This document shows positions 37,321 to 47,300 of a stretch of 64,000 nucleotides of DNA, piece by piece (positions within the stretch are counted from its first letter, which is position 1; every line of letters starts with the position of its first letter). Source of the DNA: Akkermansia muciniphila. GTDB lineage: Bacteria > Verrucomicrobiota > Verrucomicrobiia > Opitutales > Opitutaceae. The position numbers and the translations under genes are program-made. The stretch spans positions 62,001-126,000 of the forward strand of contig CAMCZZ010000004.1 of the NCBI GenBank assembly GCA_945888375.1, in the 5' to 3' direction. The notes under the pieces are model-generated. The model saw nothing but the letters and a program-made list of their open reading frames with translations. It searched no databases and had not been told where the DNA came from.

Positions 37321-37747
37321 ACTTCGCGCCGGCGTCAGCACCGCCTCGGCCGAGGCCACCCGTGACCTCGCCGCCCGCCTCGCCTCCGCGCTGCCCCCCG
37401 GTTCCGTGCTGGCCCTCCATGGCGACCTCGGCGCCGGCAAGACGACCTTCGTGCAGGGTTTTGCTGCCGGCCTCGGTATTCATGAAACCATAACCAGCCC
37501 GACGTTTAACATTTTCACGCTCCATCGCGGCGCCGGTCGCACCTTGGTGCACCTCGACGCCTACCGGCTCGATTGCGGCGCGCAGCTAACGGACCTCATG
37601 ATCGAGGATTTCCTCATCCAGCCCTGGTGGCTGGCCGTCGAATGGCCGGAAAAAGTCGCCGGCTGGCTGCCGCCCGGCGCGCTGCATCTGGACCTGGGCC
37701 ACGCCCCCGGGGCTGAGCGCCGCCACACCCTGCGCTTGCGCCCGTAG
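37298..37747 (+). CDS. tsaE: tRNA threonylcarbamoyladenosine ATPase TsaE
   Basis: The 149-residue TsaE is the ATPase of the t6A37 tRNA modification complex with TsaB and TsaD. The Walker A is HGDLGAGKTTFVQGF, followed by the conserved TSPTFNIFTLH, HLDAYRL and VEWPEKV motifs. It overlaps the thiL stop, so it is translated from the same message. Confidence 0.95.
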   Translation: MASSILTELRAGVSTASAEATRDLAARLASALPPGSVLALHGDLGAGKTTFVQGFAAGLGIHETITSPTFNIFTLHRGAGRTLVHLDAYRLDCGAQLTDLMIEDFLIQPWWLAVEWPEKVAGWLPPGALHLDLGHAPGAERRHTLRLRP

Positions 37748-37765
37748 GCTTGGCGTTTGCCTCCT

Positions 37766-38560
37766 TCAGGCCAGCAGGGCCGTCAACTCGTCGCACGCCG
37801 CCGACGCCCCGGCTACGAAAGGCACGCGTGCCATCGTGAGATCAAAAACCTCGAGCGGAAACAGCGGCGCGCGCAAATACCGCACCTCGCCACCCGCACC
37901 TTGGCAAAGGGGCACCGCCGCCGCGATGTCCCAAACCTTTACGTTGTGATCGACGACGGCATCGATGAGCCCCGCGCCGACATAGGCAAGATGCAGGGTG
38001 CTGCTGCCGAGGCCGCGGATCTTGTAGCGCTCCACGAGCAGCGCGGCATGAGCGGAAAAGCGCCGGTCCATCGGACTGTGAAACCCCAGTGTGCGCCGCC
38101 CCGCCGGGGTATCGGTATTCACCCGCACCGCCCGGTCCCCGTCCCAAGCGCCGATCCCCGGCCCGCCGTGCATCAACGTGCGCCGGGAGAGGTCGTAGAT
38201 CACGCCGTAGACCGGCACGCCCTTTTCGAGCAGGGCGAGGGAGATCGCGCAAAAAGGGATGCCGGCGGCGAAGTTGTTAGTGCCATCGATGGGATCGAGC
38301 ACCCAGGCGAAGCGCGCGCGCAGGGCGATCGGCGCGGAGCCGTCGCCGAGCTCTTCGCTGAGTAATTCGTCGGCCGGGAATTGCGCGCCGAGTTCGCGGA
38401 AGATGTCCTGGGAGATCGCGATATCCGCGGAGGTGACGCGGGAACCGTCGGCTTTCCACTCGCTCGCCACCTGGCCGAATTCGCGATGCATGAAGTCCGT
38501 CCGCGCGAGGACGGCGGCCTTGGCGGCGGCGATGCGGGAGAAAACCTCGGGGGACGACAT
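37766..38560 (-). CDS. Inositol monophosphatase-family phosphatase
   Basis: The 264-residue protein has the lithium-sensitive phosphatase motifs: Glu pair in LLSEELGDG, metal loop WVLDPIDGTNNFAAGIPF, and C-terminal KVWDIAAAVPLCQGAGGEV. Members hydrolyse inositol-1-phosphate, 3'-phosphoadenosine-5'-phosphate or fructose-1,6-bisphosphate, and I cannot tell which here. It converges with tsaE and lies just downstream of the FmdB-like gene on the same strand. Confidence 0.9.
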   Translation of the reverse strand: MSSPEVFSRIAAAKAAVLARTDFMHREFGQVASEWKADGSRVTSADIAISQDIFRELGAQFPADELLSEELGDGSAPIALRARFAWVLDPIDGTNNFAAGIPFCAISLALLEKGVPVYGVIYDLSRRTLMHGGPGIGAWDGDRAVRVNTDTPAGRRTLGFHSPMDRRFSAHAALLVERYKIRGLGSSTLHLAYVGAGLIDAVVDHNVKVWDIAAAVPLCQGAGGEVRYLRAPLFPLEVFDLTMARVPFVAGASAACDELTALLA

Positions 38561-38577
38561 GGCGGCAGCGTGGCGCT

Positions 38578-39147
38578 CTACTCGTAATCGTAAAGCTTTG
38601 GGTCACGCCGGGGCTCGGTTAGGGCACGCCGCAGCTTGTAACGCATGCGGGCCTCTTTTTTTTCCGTTTCGGTGACCGCCCCGGCCCCCGGGCCCTCACC
38701 GTAGGGATCATCCTCCGCGCCCTCGGGGCCACCGGCGCCGGCACCCAGTTTTTCCTCCAAGGCATCGGGATCGACGCCCTCCTCGAGCTTGCGCACCACC
38801 TCCTCCATCTCGCCGTCGATCTTTTCGCCGGTGAGTTCAGCCATGCGCCGCATCATGCGCGCCATGGCGCGGGGATCATTCTCATCCAGGGCGGAGAACT
38901 CCTTCTCCATCGCACCCATCGCCGCCTCCATCCGGGCATCTTCCGCCGTGTCCCCGGCTGACGCACCTGCGTCGGCGGCCCCGGGCTCCTGGGCCCGACC
39001 GGTGAAGGCAAACTGCGAGACCACCCGCCGCAGCGGCCAGCGCGGATTATCCGGGCACTTCGGCGTGCTTTGCCCCTGGCTCAGGCTGCGGGCGAAGAAC
39101 TGATAGACCGTGTGGTTCTTCGAACAATAATACTCATAGATGGGCAT
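38578..39147 (-). CDS. FmdB-like zinc-ribbon protein with reduced cysteine set
   Basis: The 189-residue protein starts MPIYEYYCSKNHTVYQFF, the FmdB/CxxC_CxxC_SSSS pattern, but only two cysteines are present (Cys8 and the Cys of PKCPDN near residue 31). Normal members have two CxxC pairs. Asn/His replace the missing partners, so zinc binding is doubtful or uses His. The rest is an acidic, Glu/Met-rich helical region. FmdB proteins are small putative regulators with no firm function. It is 17 bases upstream of the inositol-phosphatase gene. Confidence 0.75.
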   Translation of the reverse strand: MPIYEYYCSKNHTVYQFFARSLSQGQSTPKCPDNPRWPLRRVVSQFAFTGRAQEPGAADAGASAGDTAEDARMEAAMGAMEKEFSALDENDPRAMARMMRRMAELTGEKIDGEMEEVVRKLEEGVDPDALEEKLGAGAGGPEGAEDDPYGEGPGAGAVTETEKKEARMRYKLRRALTEPRRDPKLYDYE

Positions 39148-39260
39148 AAATTTAAAGAGGGGGGCACCCTACGCGCAAAGCCCGCCGCCCTCAAGCCCGC
39201 GGCAAGAAGCGTGGTCTTTGGCATTTTCACCGCGGCCAGGACCGGTAATCTTCCGTCCAC

Positions 39261-41243
39261 ATGTCCGACCCGGGCCCACTCGTAGCCGACCGGACCGCGC
39301 TTCTTTCCCAAGCGCGGCTACGCCTCGCCTTGGGCCTGCGCATCGTGGACATCCGCACCGATCGCGTGGCGGTGAAATTCATGACCGGCGGGACCTACCT
39401 GGTCGTCACCCGCGCCCAGTTGGATATTTTATTGCGCTTCCAGGACGGTGACACCGTGCCGCAGGTGCTTTGCAGACTCCTGTCCGAACGCCAGAGCCCG
39501 CCCCTTCGCGAGTATTACGAACTCCTGTTGAAAGCCGTCCGCTCCGGCGTCCTAGTCACCCCGGAGCAACCGGAGCCACCGGCCAAGATCGCCGCCCTCT
39601 GGCCCTTCCGGCTGCCAGGCGGCCTGGGGCGTTTTTTTGCGCTTACCACCATGGGCGTAGCGTCACTGCTGATCACCACCCACACCCTCGAGCTCCCGAC
39701 CCACGCCGGGCAACTGCTGCTGGGCTGGATCACCGTCTGCCTCTGCGTGAGTCTCGGCCATCTCGCCGGCGCGAGCGTGCTGGCCGGCGGCGAAGGCGAG
39801 GTCTATGCCCCGCGCTGGGTGCTCCGCTCCGCGCTGCCCGGTTTTCGTTTTGATGATGCGGACGCGATCATGCTCGGCCGTGACGGAGAGGCCGACCTGG
39901 CCTTGGTGCGCCTCGCCCCGCTGTTTGCCGCCACCGCACTCGCCGCCGTGTGGTATCCCGCCTTGGTGCTGCCATTGTTCGCCGGTCTGCTTTACCAGCT
40001 CTGTCCATTTTTCAACACACCGCTCATGGCGCTCCTGCGCGCGACTTACCGGGATCCGAAACTAGATACCGCTTACGACCTGCATTTCGCCAAGAGTCAG
40101 CTTTTCCTGGTTCTGCTTCGCGCGCGCCTGAAATTTGCCGATCAACGCTTCCTGTTGATGTCCGCCGGCTACAGCCTGGTCTGGCTGGGCTTGGCGTTTC
40201 TCTGCGGGTGCGCCCTGCTCCATGCCAATGCCGGTCAACTGCTCGCCATCGCGATTAAAGAAGGCGGTTCGCACCTGACCCCCGTGGTGCTTCTGGCCGG
40301 GATGGGCACGCTGGTGGCGAGCGGTGCGGGCCTCGCCGGGTGGTTCGCGGCGCGCCATGTGCGCAACGCCGTGGCTCCCTGGCTGGAGCAGCGGGCGGCC
40401 CGTCGCCGCCGGCCGGTCCTCACTCCCGAATCCATCCGTTCCTGTCTGGCGGGCACCCACTTGTTCCGTTCATTCCCGCCGCAAGATTTGACCGTGCTGG
40501 CAACCGCCGTTCGCACCGAGGAAGTGAAGCCCTACGTGAACATCGTGCGCCAAGGCCAGCACGGCGACCGCCTTTACGTGGTGTTTTCCGGTGCCGTCGA
40601 GATTGTCCGCGAACCGCCGGTGGGACGCATAGAGGTCGTGGGCGAATTGCAGGCGGGCGAGGTTTTCGGCGAGATCGCCCTGCTCCGGGGAGGACTGCGC
40701 ACCCGCACCGTGCGCGCCTCCTGCCGCACGGTTTTGCTGAGTATCACCCAAGATGATTTCGCCGCTTTGGTGCTTTCGAGGATTTCGCGCGAGACCGTGG
40801 AAACCGCCGTGCAGAAACTCGCTTTCCTCGCCCGCATCCCGCTCGCCCGCAGTTGGAGCCCGCGCGCCGCGAGCATTTTCGCGCAACGCAGCCAGTTTAA
40901 AGACTTCCCCAAGAGCGAAGCCCTCATCCGGGAGGGCGAAGACAATCTGTTTTTCTATATCGTGCAGGAGGGTGCGTTCTCCGTCCGGAAGCATGATGCC
41001 GAGATCGCCCGCCTGCGCGTAGGCGATTTTTTTGGCGAGATCAGCCTGCTGCAAAGCAGCGTCGCCACCGCCTCGATCCTGCCGGCGACCTCGTCCCGCT
41101 GCCTCGTGATGCCCCGGCGGGAGTTTCTGGATTTTATCACCCACGATTTCCTGATCGGCCTGCAATTCGAGGAGATCAGCTCACGCCGGCTCGGTAAGCC
41201 GATTTTCCCCCTTGCCCCCGCCGCTTTTGCCGAAGCGCGCTGA
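39261..41243 (+). CDS. Membrane protein: PqqD-like + pseudo-M50-like + two cyclic-nucleotide-binding domains
   Basis: The 660-residue protein has residues 25-100 forming a PqqD-like winged helix ([22 protein letters not shown]). Residues about 124-365 are a multi-helix membrane region arranged like M50-type peptide export proteases. Where these have HExxH, this protein reads VSLGHLAGA (163-171), so the first His and the Glu are gone. Two CNB domains follow at about 395-505 (phosphate cassette [20 protein letters not shown]) and 520-630 ([18 protein letters not shown]). The first cassette keeps the Arg that binds cyclic nucleotide; the second does not. Ligand-controlled membrane sensing is plausible but not shown. 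Divergent from the FmdB-like gene. Confidence 0.8.
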   Translation: MSDPGPLVADRTALLSQARLRLALGLRIVDIRTDRVAVKFMTGGTYLVVTRAQLDILLRFQDGDTVPQVLCRLLSERQSPPLREYYELLLKAVRSGVLVTPEQPEPPAKIAALWPFRLPGGLGRFFALTTMGVASLLITTHTLELPTHAGQLLLGWITVCLCVSLGHLAGASVLAGGEGEVYAPRWVLRSALPGFRFDDADAIMLGRDGEADLALVRLAPLFAATALAAVWYPALVLPLFAGLLYQLCPFFNTPLMALLRATYRDPKLDTAYDLHFAKSQLFLVLLRARLKFADQRFLLMSAGYSLVWLGLAFLCGCALLHANAGQLLAIAIKEGGSHLTPVVLLAGMGTLVASGAGLAGWFAARHVRNAVAPWLEQRAARRRRPVLTPESIRSCLAGTHLFRSFPPQDLTVLATAVRTEEVKPYVNIVRQGQHGDRLYVVFSGAVEIVREPPVGRIEVVGELQAGEVFGEIALLRGGLRTRTVRASCRTVLLSITQDDFAALVLSRISRETVETAVQKLAFLARIPLARSWSPRAASIFAQRSQFKDFPKSEALIREGEDNLFFYIVQEGAFSVRKHDAEIARLRVGDFFGEISLLQSSVATASILPATSSRCLVMPRREFLDFITHDFLIGLQFEEISSRRLGKPIFPLAPAAFAEAR

Positions 41244-41367
41244 GCCCTCGGGATCCTCCCGCCGGCAGCCCCCCGGCCTGCGCCGAGGAGCTTTCGTTTT
41301 TGCACGGGCTGCGCAGTTCGTTCGTGTAAACCCTGCCGCGCCCGTGCTTGGCTGGCGCCGCTTCCCC

Positions 41368-42120
41368 ATGCCCGCCGCCAAACTCCGCCTCGACGAACTG
41401 CTCGTCGCCCGCGGCCTCGCCCCCACCCGGGCCAAGGCCAAGGCCTACGTCATGGCCGGACTCGTCCGAACCGGCACCGAGCGACTCGATAAACCCGGCC
41501 GCGAATACCCCGCTGATTTTCCTGTCGAGCTCGTCCAGGCCGATCGCTTCGTCTCCCGAGGCGGGGAAAAACTCCAAGGCTGGCTCGACGCCCAGGCGCT
41601 CGACCTGCGCGGCGCCCACGTGCTCGACGTCGGCGCCTCCACCGGCGGCTTTACCGATTGCGCCCTCCAGGCCGGAGCCGCGTCCGTGACCTGTATCGAC
41701 GTCGGCCGCGCCCAGCTTCACGGAAAATTGCTCGCCGACCCCCGCGTGACCAACCTCGAACAAGTCAACGCCCGCCACCTCGACCCCGCCCTCCTCCCCC
41801 GCCCTGCCTATGACGCCTTGGTGATGGACCTTTCTTTCATCTCCCTGCGCAGCGTCCTGCCGGCCGTCTGGCCCGCACTCCGCCCCGGCGGCACCCTAGT
41901 GGCCCTGGTGAAACCCCAGTTCGAAGCCGGCAAGGCCGAGGTGGACAAAGGCCAGGGCATCATCCGCGACCCCGCCGTGCAGCAACGCGTGCTCGACGAT
42001 ATCCGCGCTTTCGCGGTCGAACAACTCCCCGGCGCCCGCCTCATCGCCACGATGGACAGCCCCATCACCGGCACCGACGGCAACCGCGAGTTTCTCCTCG
42101 GCCTGGAAAAGCTCCCTTAG
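41368..42120 (+). CDS. tlyA: TlyA-family RNA methyltransferase
   Basis: The 250-residue protein has an N-terminal S4 RNA-binding domain ([27 protein letters not shown]) and an FtsJ-like SAM methyltransferase domain ([58 protein letters not shown]). TlyA enzymes 2'-O-methylate rRNA; older annotation as haemolysin is misleading. ATG 41368 ([12 protein letters not shown]) is chosen; the upstream open frame is not family sequence. Confidence 0.93.
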   Translation: MPAAKLRLDELLVARGLAPTRAKAKAYVMAGLVRTGTERLDKPGREYPADFPVELVQADRFVSRGGEKLQGWLDAQALDLRGAHVLDVGASTGGFTDCALQAGAASVTCIDVGRAQLHGKLLADPRVTNLEQVNARHLDPALLPRPAYDALVMDLSFISLRSVLPAVWPALRPGGTLVALVKPQFEAGKAEVDKGQGIIRDPAVQQRVLDDIRAFAVEQLPGARLIATMDSPITGTDGNREFLLGLEKLP

Positions 42121-42226
42121 CCCACCCGCGTTTCCATTTTCCGCTTTCCGCTTTTCGTTTTTCCTCCGCCCTCCCGCGCCCGTCTGTTTTTCCGCGTTTC
42201 CGCTTTTCCGCTTTTTCTTCCTACCC
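42121..42226 (+). repeat. Pyrimidine-rich spacer with repeated TTTCCGCTTT-like units
   Basis: This 106-base gap between tlyA and the gluconokinase gene is almost all T and C on the plus strand and contains many variants of ttttccgctt (for example around 42137-42160 and 42188-42215). No frame, terminator hairpin or promoter stands out. It looks like low-complexity slippage growth. Confidence 0.6.
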
Positions 42227-43195
42227 ATGCCCTCAGTGCCCGGTCTCCGCAGTCCCTACGCCCGCGTGGGTCGCCTCGTCTATTTCGGCCGCCTGCTCGA
42301 TAAGATCCGCCTCCACGCCGCCGGCACCCTGCCCGCTGAGTATCTGGACAACCTCGGCGACGCCAAACCCACCGTCTTCGACGGCCGCATCTGCCGTTTC
42401 CTGCGCGTGCCCTTTGCCGAGATGCAGGCCCGCGTGCGCGTCGAACCCACCGCCAGCGACGCCGAACACCTCGCCTGGGTCGAGGCCCGCGCCCTCGCCG
42501 CCGGCCACCCGCCGCGCACCGACGAGGAGTGCGAGATCTTCAGCGCCTTCCTGAGTAAACGCGGCTGGCGCGATGCCGGCGCCGTCATCCTCGCCCAGCG
42601 CGCCACCGAGCCCGCCGTCGCCGGACAGCCCATCGCGACGATGTTTGACTACATCGATTTCGACGAGGGCCGCGACCCCGTCGCCACCCATGCCTGGGAG
42701 GTAAAACCGCTCGTGCTCGTGATCATGGGTGTAGCCGGCTCCGGCAAGACCACCCACGGCCGCGCCCTTGCCACCGCCCTCGGCTGGGAGTTTGCCGACG
42801 CAGACGACCACCACCCCGCCGCCAACGTCGCCAAGATGCGCGCCGGCACCCCGCTCGACGACGCCGACCGCGCCCCCTGGCTCGCCGCCCTGCGCGCCCT
42901 GATCGAGGGCCACCTCGCCGCCGGGCGCCCCCTCGTGCTGGCCTGCTCCGCCTTGAAACAAGCCTACCGCGACGCGCTCTGGGCCGATCGCCCGCGCATG
43001 CGCCTCGTCTATCTGGAAGGCACCCGCGAGGAACTCGCCGCCCGCCTCGCCGCCCGCAGCGGGCATTTCATGCCGGCGGCATTGCTCGACAGCCAGCTCG
43101 CCGACCTCCAGCCCCCGGCCGACGCCATCCGCGTGCCCCTCGCCCTCTCCACCGAAGCCCAAATCGCCACCACCCGCGCCACCTTGGCGCTTTGA
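42227..43195 (+). CDS. DUF5069 - gluconokinase fusion protein
   Basis: The 322-residue protein has residues 1-150 as a DUF5069 domain (SPYARVGRLVYFGRLLDKIRL, ending FDYIDFDEGRD). From about 160 on it is a complete GntK-type gluconokinase: Walker A VIMGVAGSGKTTHGRALA, DADDHHPAANVAKMRAGTPLDDADRAPWL, LACSALKQAYRDALW and LEGTREELAARLAAR. GntK makes 6-phosphogluconate for the pentose-phosphate or Entner-Doudoroff path. DUF5069 is of unknown function. The fusion is the odd point. The stop overlaps or abuts the next gene start. Confidence 0.88.
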   Translation: MPSVPGLRSPYARVGRLVYFGRLLDKIRLHAAGTLPAEYLDNLGDAKPTVFDGRICRFLRVPFAEMQARVRVEPTASDAEHLAWVEARALAAGHPPRTDEECEIFSAFLSKRGWRDAGAVILAQRATEPAVAGQPIATMFDYIDFDEGRDPVATHAWEVKPLVLVIMGVAGSGKTTHGRALATALGWEFADADDHHPAANVAKMRAGTPLDDADRAPWLAALRALIEGHLAAGRPLVLACSALKQAYRDALWADRPRMRLVYLEGTREELAARLAARSGHFMPAALLDSQLADLQPPADAIRVPLALSTEAQIATTRATLAL

Positions 43196-43197
43196 AC

Positions 43198-44106
43198 GTG
43201 AGTGCCGCCCCTTCCGCCCCCGCCATTGGGCCGCTCCTCGCCCTCCCCGCCGAGGCTTGGCAGGCCCGCGCCCACGCCCACGAGACGCGTGTGCGGGCCT
43301 GGACGGATCCGCATCAGGCCCGCGCCGGTCGCGGTGAGAAGCACCCCGTCTACGATTTTCTTTTCACCTACTACGGTTTCCGCCCCGCCTGGCTGCGGCG
43401 CTGGCATCCCGGCCCCGGCGTCACCCTCGCCGGCCCCGAGGCACGGACCTTCCTGCGCGACCTCGAATACCACGAGACCGCCGACGGCGTGACCCTCCGC
43501 CCCGACGCCCTGCCGGAAAAACGCCGCGCCTACGTGCGCTGGCTGCGCGAGTTGCTGGTCAACACCCTCGACCGCCCCGCCCACTTCGCCTGCTTCGGCC
43601 TCCACGAGTGGGCCATGGTCTATCGCCAGACACCCGAGGAGACGCGCCATAACCAGTATCCGCTGCGCTTCCCGCCCGACGAACTGGCCCGCCTGGTGGA
43701 GGCCCAACCCCTCCGCTGCACTCACTTCGATGCCTACCGGTTTTTCACCGCCCCCGCCCGCCCGCTAAACCGCCTCGCCCTCGCCCGCGAGACCACGCTC
43801 GAGCACGAGCAAGCCGGTTGCCTGCACGCCAATATGGACCTCTACAAGTGGGCCCATAAACTCGTGCCGCTGGCCCCCGCCGAGCTCATCGCCGACTGCT
43901 TCGAACTCGCCCGCGATATTCGCGAACTGGACATGCGGGCCAGTCCCTACGACCTCGCCGCGCTCGGTTTCCCCCCAGTCAAGATCGAGACCCCCGAGGG
44001 CCGCGCCGACTACGAGCGCCAGCAACGCTCTTTCTCCACCCGCGCCCGGCCCTTGCGCCTCCGCCTCCTCGCCCTCTGCGACCACCTGCTGCGTTTCGAT
44101 CTATAA
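43198..44106 (+). CDS. Uncharacterised protein (family sometimes labelled 3-methyladenine DNA glycosylase)
   Basis: The 302-residue soluble protein has the conserved block KHPVYDFLFTYYGFRPAWLRRWHPG near the N-terminus, HFACFGLHEWAMVYRQ and LRCTHFDAYRFFT in the middle, and GCLHANMDLYKWAHKLVPL later. Similar proteins from other bacteria carry a 3-methyladenine glycosylase label in databases, but I see no helix-hairpin-helix or other known glycosylase feature. I would keep it as unknown. Many His, Trp and Cys residues in the blocks suggest a metal or redox site. The start is GTG 43198 (TTG 43192 also possible), 2 bases after the gluconokinase stop. Confidence 0.75.
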   Translation: MSAAPSAPAIGPLLALPAEAWQARAHAHETRVRAWTDPHQARAGRGEKHPVYDFLFTYYGFRPAWLRRWHPGPGVTLAGPEARTFLRDLEYHETADGVTLRPDALPEKRRAYVRWLRELLVNTLDRPAHFACFGLHEWAMVYRQTPEETRHNQYPLRFPPDELARLVEAQPLRCTHFDAYRFFTAPARPLNRLALARETTLEHEQAGCLHANMDLYKWAHKLVPLAPAELIADCFELARDIRELDMRASPYDLAALGFPPVKIETPEGRADYERQQRSFSTRARPLRLRLLALCDHLLRFDL

Positions 44107-44374
44107 ACCCGGCTCCGCGCTTACCGCGGGTTCCCCTCGCGCAGCCTGTTGGCCGCCGGATTGCCGCATCACCCGCGACCAGCCCCTTCTAGGTGCAGGC
44201 CACGGACTCCGCACCGACTAGTCGGCTCAACGTCTTGTGCGCTACTCCGCCGAGATGAACCGCTATTAAACTAGTCGGTAAACTTCCACGAGCACTCACT
44301 TGCTCTCCTAGAAGGCGGACGTGAGAGGTGGAATAAATTGCCGCAAAAAGCGCAGAAACTCTCCGAACTCGCGC
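44107..44374. other. Intergenic gap with palindrome and repeat fragment
   Basis: 268 bases between convergent genes. A 12-bp palindrome ccgactagtcgg is at 44214-44225, and a partial copy (actagtcgg) recurs near 44271. Around 44340 the text ccgcaaaaagcgcagaaa resembles the arms that flank the GxxExxY gene at 33.6-34.1 kb. No open frame is supported. Confidence 0.4.
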
Positions 44375-47300
44375 CTAAGGAGCGGGTTGGCTCCTGAGGC
44401 GGTAGAACTGGGTGGAGGAGTCGAGCGCGGGCAGCTCCAGGCGAAGGACGCCGCCGGGATAGGTGAGCATCGGCGCGGTGAGGGTGCGCTTGGTCCAGGT
44501 GTTGAGGTCGGTGGATTCCTGCACGGTGACATCTAGTAGGAAGTTGCCGTTTGCGCCGCGTTGCAGGGTGGGGCTGCCGACCGCGAGACCCCGCATCTGG
44601 TCGGCGGTGTAGTAGATGCCGAGTTCGGGGATCATGGCCAGGAGACGGGTCCACTCCTCGGTGGAATCGACCGCCGGATCGAGGCCGAAGACAGAAAGGT
44701 AGGTTTCGAGCGCGTCGGAAATCCCGTCGCCATCGGAATCGGGCGAGGTGGGGCTGATGGTGATGGTGAGCGTGGCAGCGGTGCTTGGCGCAGTCCCGAA
44801 GGCGTTGGAGACCAAGCAGGCGTATTTGGCCTCATCCAGGAAGCGCACGTCGGTCAAGGTGAGGGTGCTGGCAGTCGCGCCCGCGATGTCGCGGCCGTTT
44901 TTGCGCCACTGGTAGCCCAAGGGACCGGTGCCTGTGGCGGTTACGCCAAAGGTGGCAGAGGCAGCCGGATTGACCGACAGGGAGGCTGGCTGGGCGGTAA
45001 TGGCTACGGGAATATTTACGGTGAGCGTAGCGATATTGGAAGTAACGGAACCGGCGGCGTTGGTGACGACGCAGGTGTAGTTACCCGCGTTTGCGGTCTG
45101 GGCGGAAGCGATGGAATACGAGGTTTCAGTAGCCCCGGAGATTGAGGTGCCATTGAACTTCCACTGATAGGTGGGAGCCGGCGTGCCCGTCGCAGTGATG
45201 CTAAAGACAGCGGCGGCGTTTTGCAGCACAGACAAGGACGTGGGCTGGACCGTGATTGCGGGCGGAATTTGAACCGTAAGGGTGGCCGCCGAGGAGGTGA
45301 CGGAACCGGCGACGTTGGTCACCACGCAAGTGTAGGTGCCCGCATTGGCAGCCTGGGTGGAGGCGATTGTATAGGAGGCTGAAGTGGCGCCGGAGATATT
45401 CGTGCCATTGAGCCGCCATTGATACGTTGGGGCCGGCGTCCCCGTGGCCGTGATACTCAAGACCGCAGAAGCGTTTTGATTCACGGTAAGGGACGTGGGC
45501 TGGGCCGTGATGGCCGGCGCGATCTGGACGGTGAGGGTGGCTGCGGCGGAGGTGACGGAGCCCGCCGCATTGGTGACCACACAGGTGTAGCTACCCGCGT
45601 TGGCAGCCTGGGCGGAGGCGATGGAGTAGGAGGCCGCGGTGGCGCCGGAGATATTCGTGCCATTGAGCCGCCATTGATACGTGGGAGCGGGCGTCCCCGT
45701 TGCGGTGATGCTCAAGACCGCGGCGGAGTTTTGCAGCACCGCCAGGGACGTGGGTTGGGAGGTGATGGCCGGGGCGATTTGAACGGTGAGGGTCGCTGCG
45801 GCGGAGGTGACGGAGCCCGCCGCATTGGTGACCACACAGGTGTAGCTGCCCGCGTTGGCAGCTTGGGCGGAGGCGACGGAATAGGAGGCCGCGGTCGCGC
45901 CGGAGATATTGGTGCCATTGAGCCGCCATTGATACGTGGGAGCGGGTGTGCCCGTAGCGGTGATGCTAAAGGCTGCGGAGGCGTTTTGATTAACGGTGAG
46001 GGAAGACGGTTGCGAGGTGATGGCGGGGGGGATTTGGACCGTAAGAGTCGCCGTCGAGGAGGTGACGGAACCTGCCGCATTAGTCACGACGCAGGTGTAG
46101 CTACCGGCGTTGGCCGCCTGGGTAGATGCGATGGTGTAGGAGGCCGAGGTGGCTCCGGAAACATCGCTGCCGTTGAGCTGCCATTGATAAGTGGGAGCCG
46201 GTGTGCCGGTGGCGGTTACGCTCAAGACCGCGGAAGCGTTTTGATTGACGGTAAGAGAAGACGGCTGGGAGGTGATGGTGGGGGCAATCTGGACTGTAAG
46301 GGTGGCCGCCGTGGTGAGCAGCAACTCATCGGGATCGCTCACTATACAGGTATAGTTAGCCGCGTCTGTGCTCGAAACAGCGGGGATCGTGTAACTGGAA
46401 GAGGTAGCACCCGAGATAGAGATACCATTTTTGCGCCACTGATACCCAATAGGCTCAATACTGGTAGCCAATACGCTAAACGTGACGCTATTGCCCAAGT
46501 TTATGCCTTGGGAAGCGGGCTGGGTGCGGATAACAAGGTTGGTCTCGGGGTAAACCGTGAGGGTGGCCGCCGAGGATGTTACCGAGCCCGCCACGTTAGT
46601 TATCAGGCAAGAATAGCTGCCGGCGTCGGCCAAGACCGCCGAAGCCAGAGAAAGAGTCGATGCGACGGCACCGGGGATAGAAACGCCGTTTTTACGCCAT
46701 TGATAAGTCGGGGATGGAAAGCCGGCGGCTGTCACCGACATGCTTAAGCCAGACCCTGCGGCGATCGATTGGCTTACTGGGTGCGTCTGAATAAACGGTC
46801 CTGAAGCCGTGGTAGTGATATAAACCGGAGGAGTGTAAACAAGGCCAGTGTTCTGCTGGGCTAGTTGCCCATACAAATTGGAGCCGCAGCCATACACGGT
46901 GCCATCGGTTTTAATAAACAAACTATGCCTACCCTCTGTGTGATCAGCTGATACGGCAAAGACCTCCTTGGTAAATTGTATGATTTGCGATAGCGGTTGA
47001 CCGCCGGCCATGATTGTGCTTCCCAAAAATTGGAAGTGAGCATTATTCCCGCATCCCCAAAGGGTGCCATCGGTCTTGATAAAAAGACTGTATGTATTTC
47101 CAGCCGACACTACTGAAACATTATCCAACACTTGTGTATGATCGACTGTCTGAAGGGAGTGGCCGAGTTGGCCATAATAGTTATTGGGGCCAAATGTCCA
47201 GGCCGTAAGGTCATCCTTAACATAGATTACATGACTATACGCAGAAGACATAGTGCGAACGCCGGATGCAATTTTAAGGATTAAGCTGTAAGAATAGGGG

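Noticed and set aside
45011-46285. Possible CRISPR-like array
   Set aside because: The 255-base units are tandem, coding and without unique spacers; they are protein-domain repeats.
45419-46747. Plus-strand Gly/Arg-rich frame resembling a repeat protein
   Set aside because: It is the complement of the tandem Ig repeats; the repeats make any frame look periodic.
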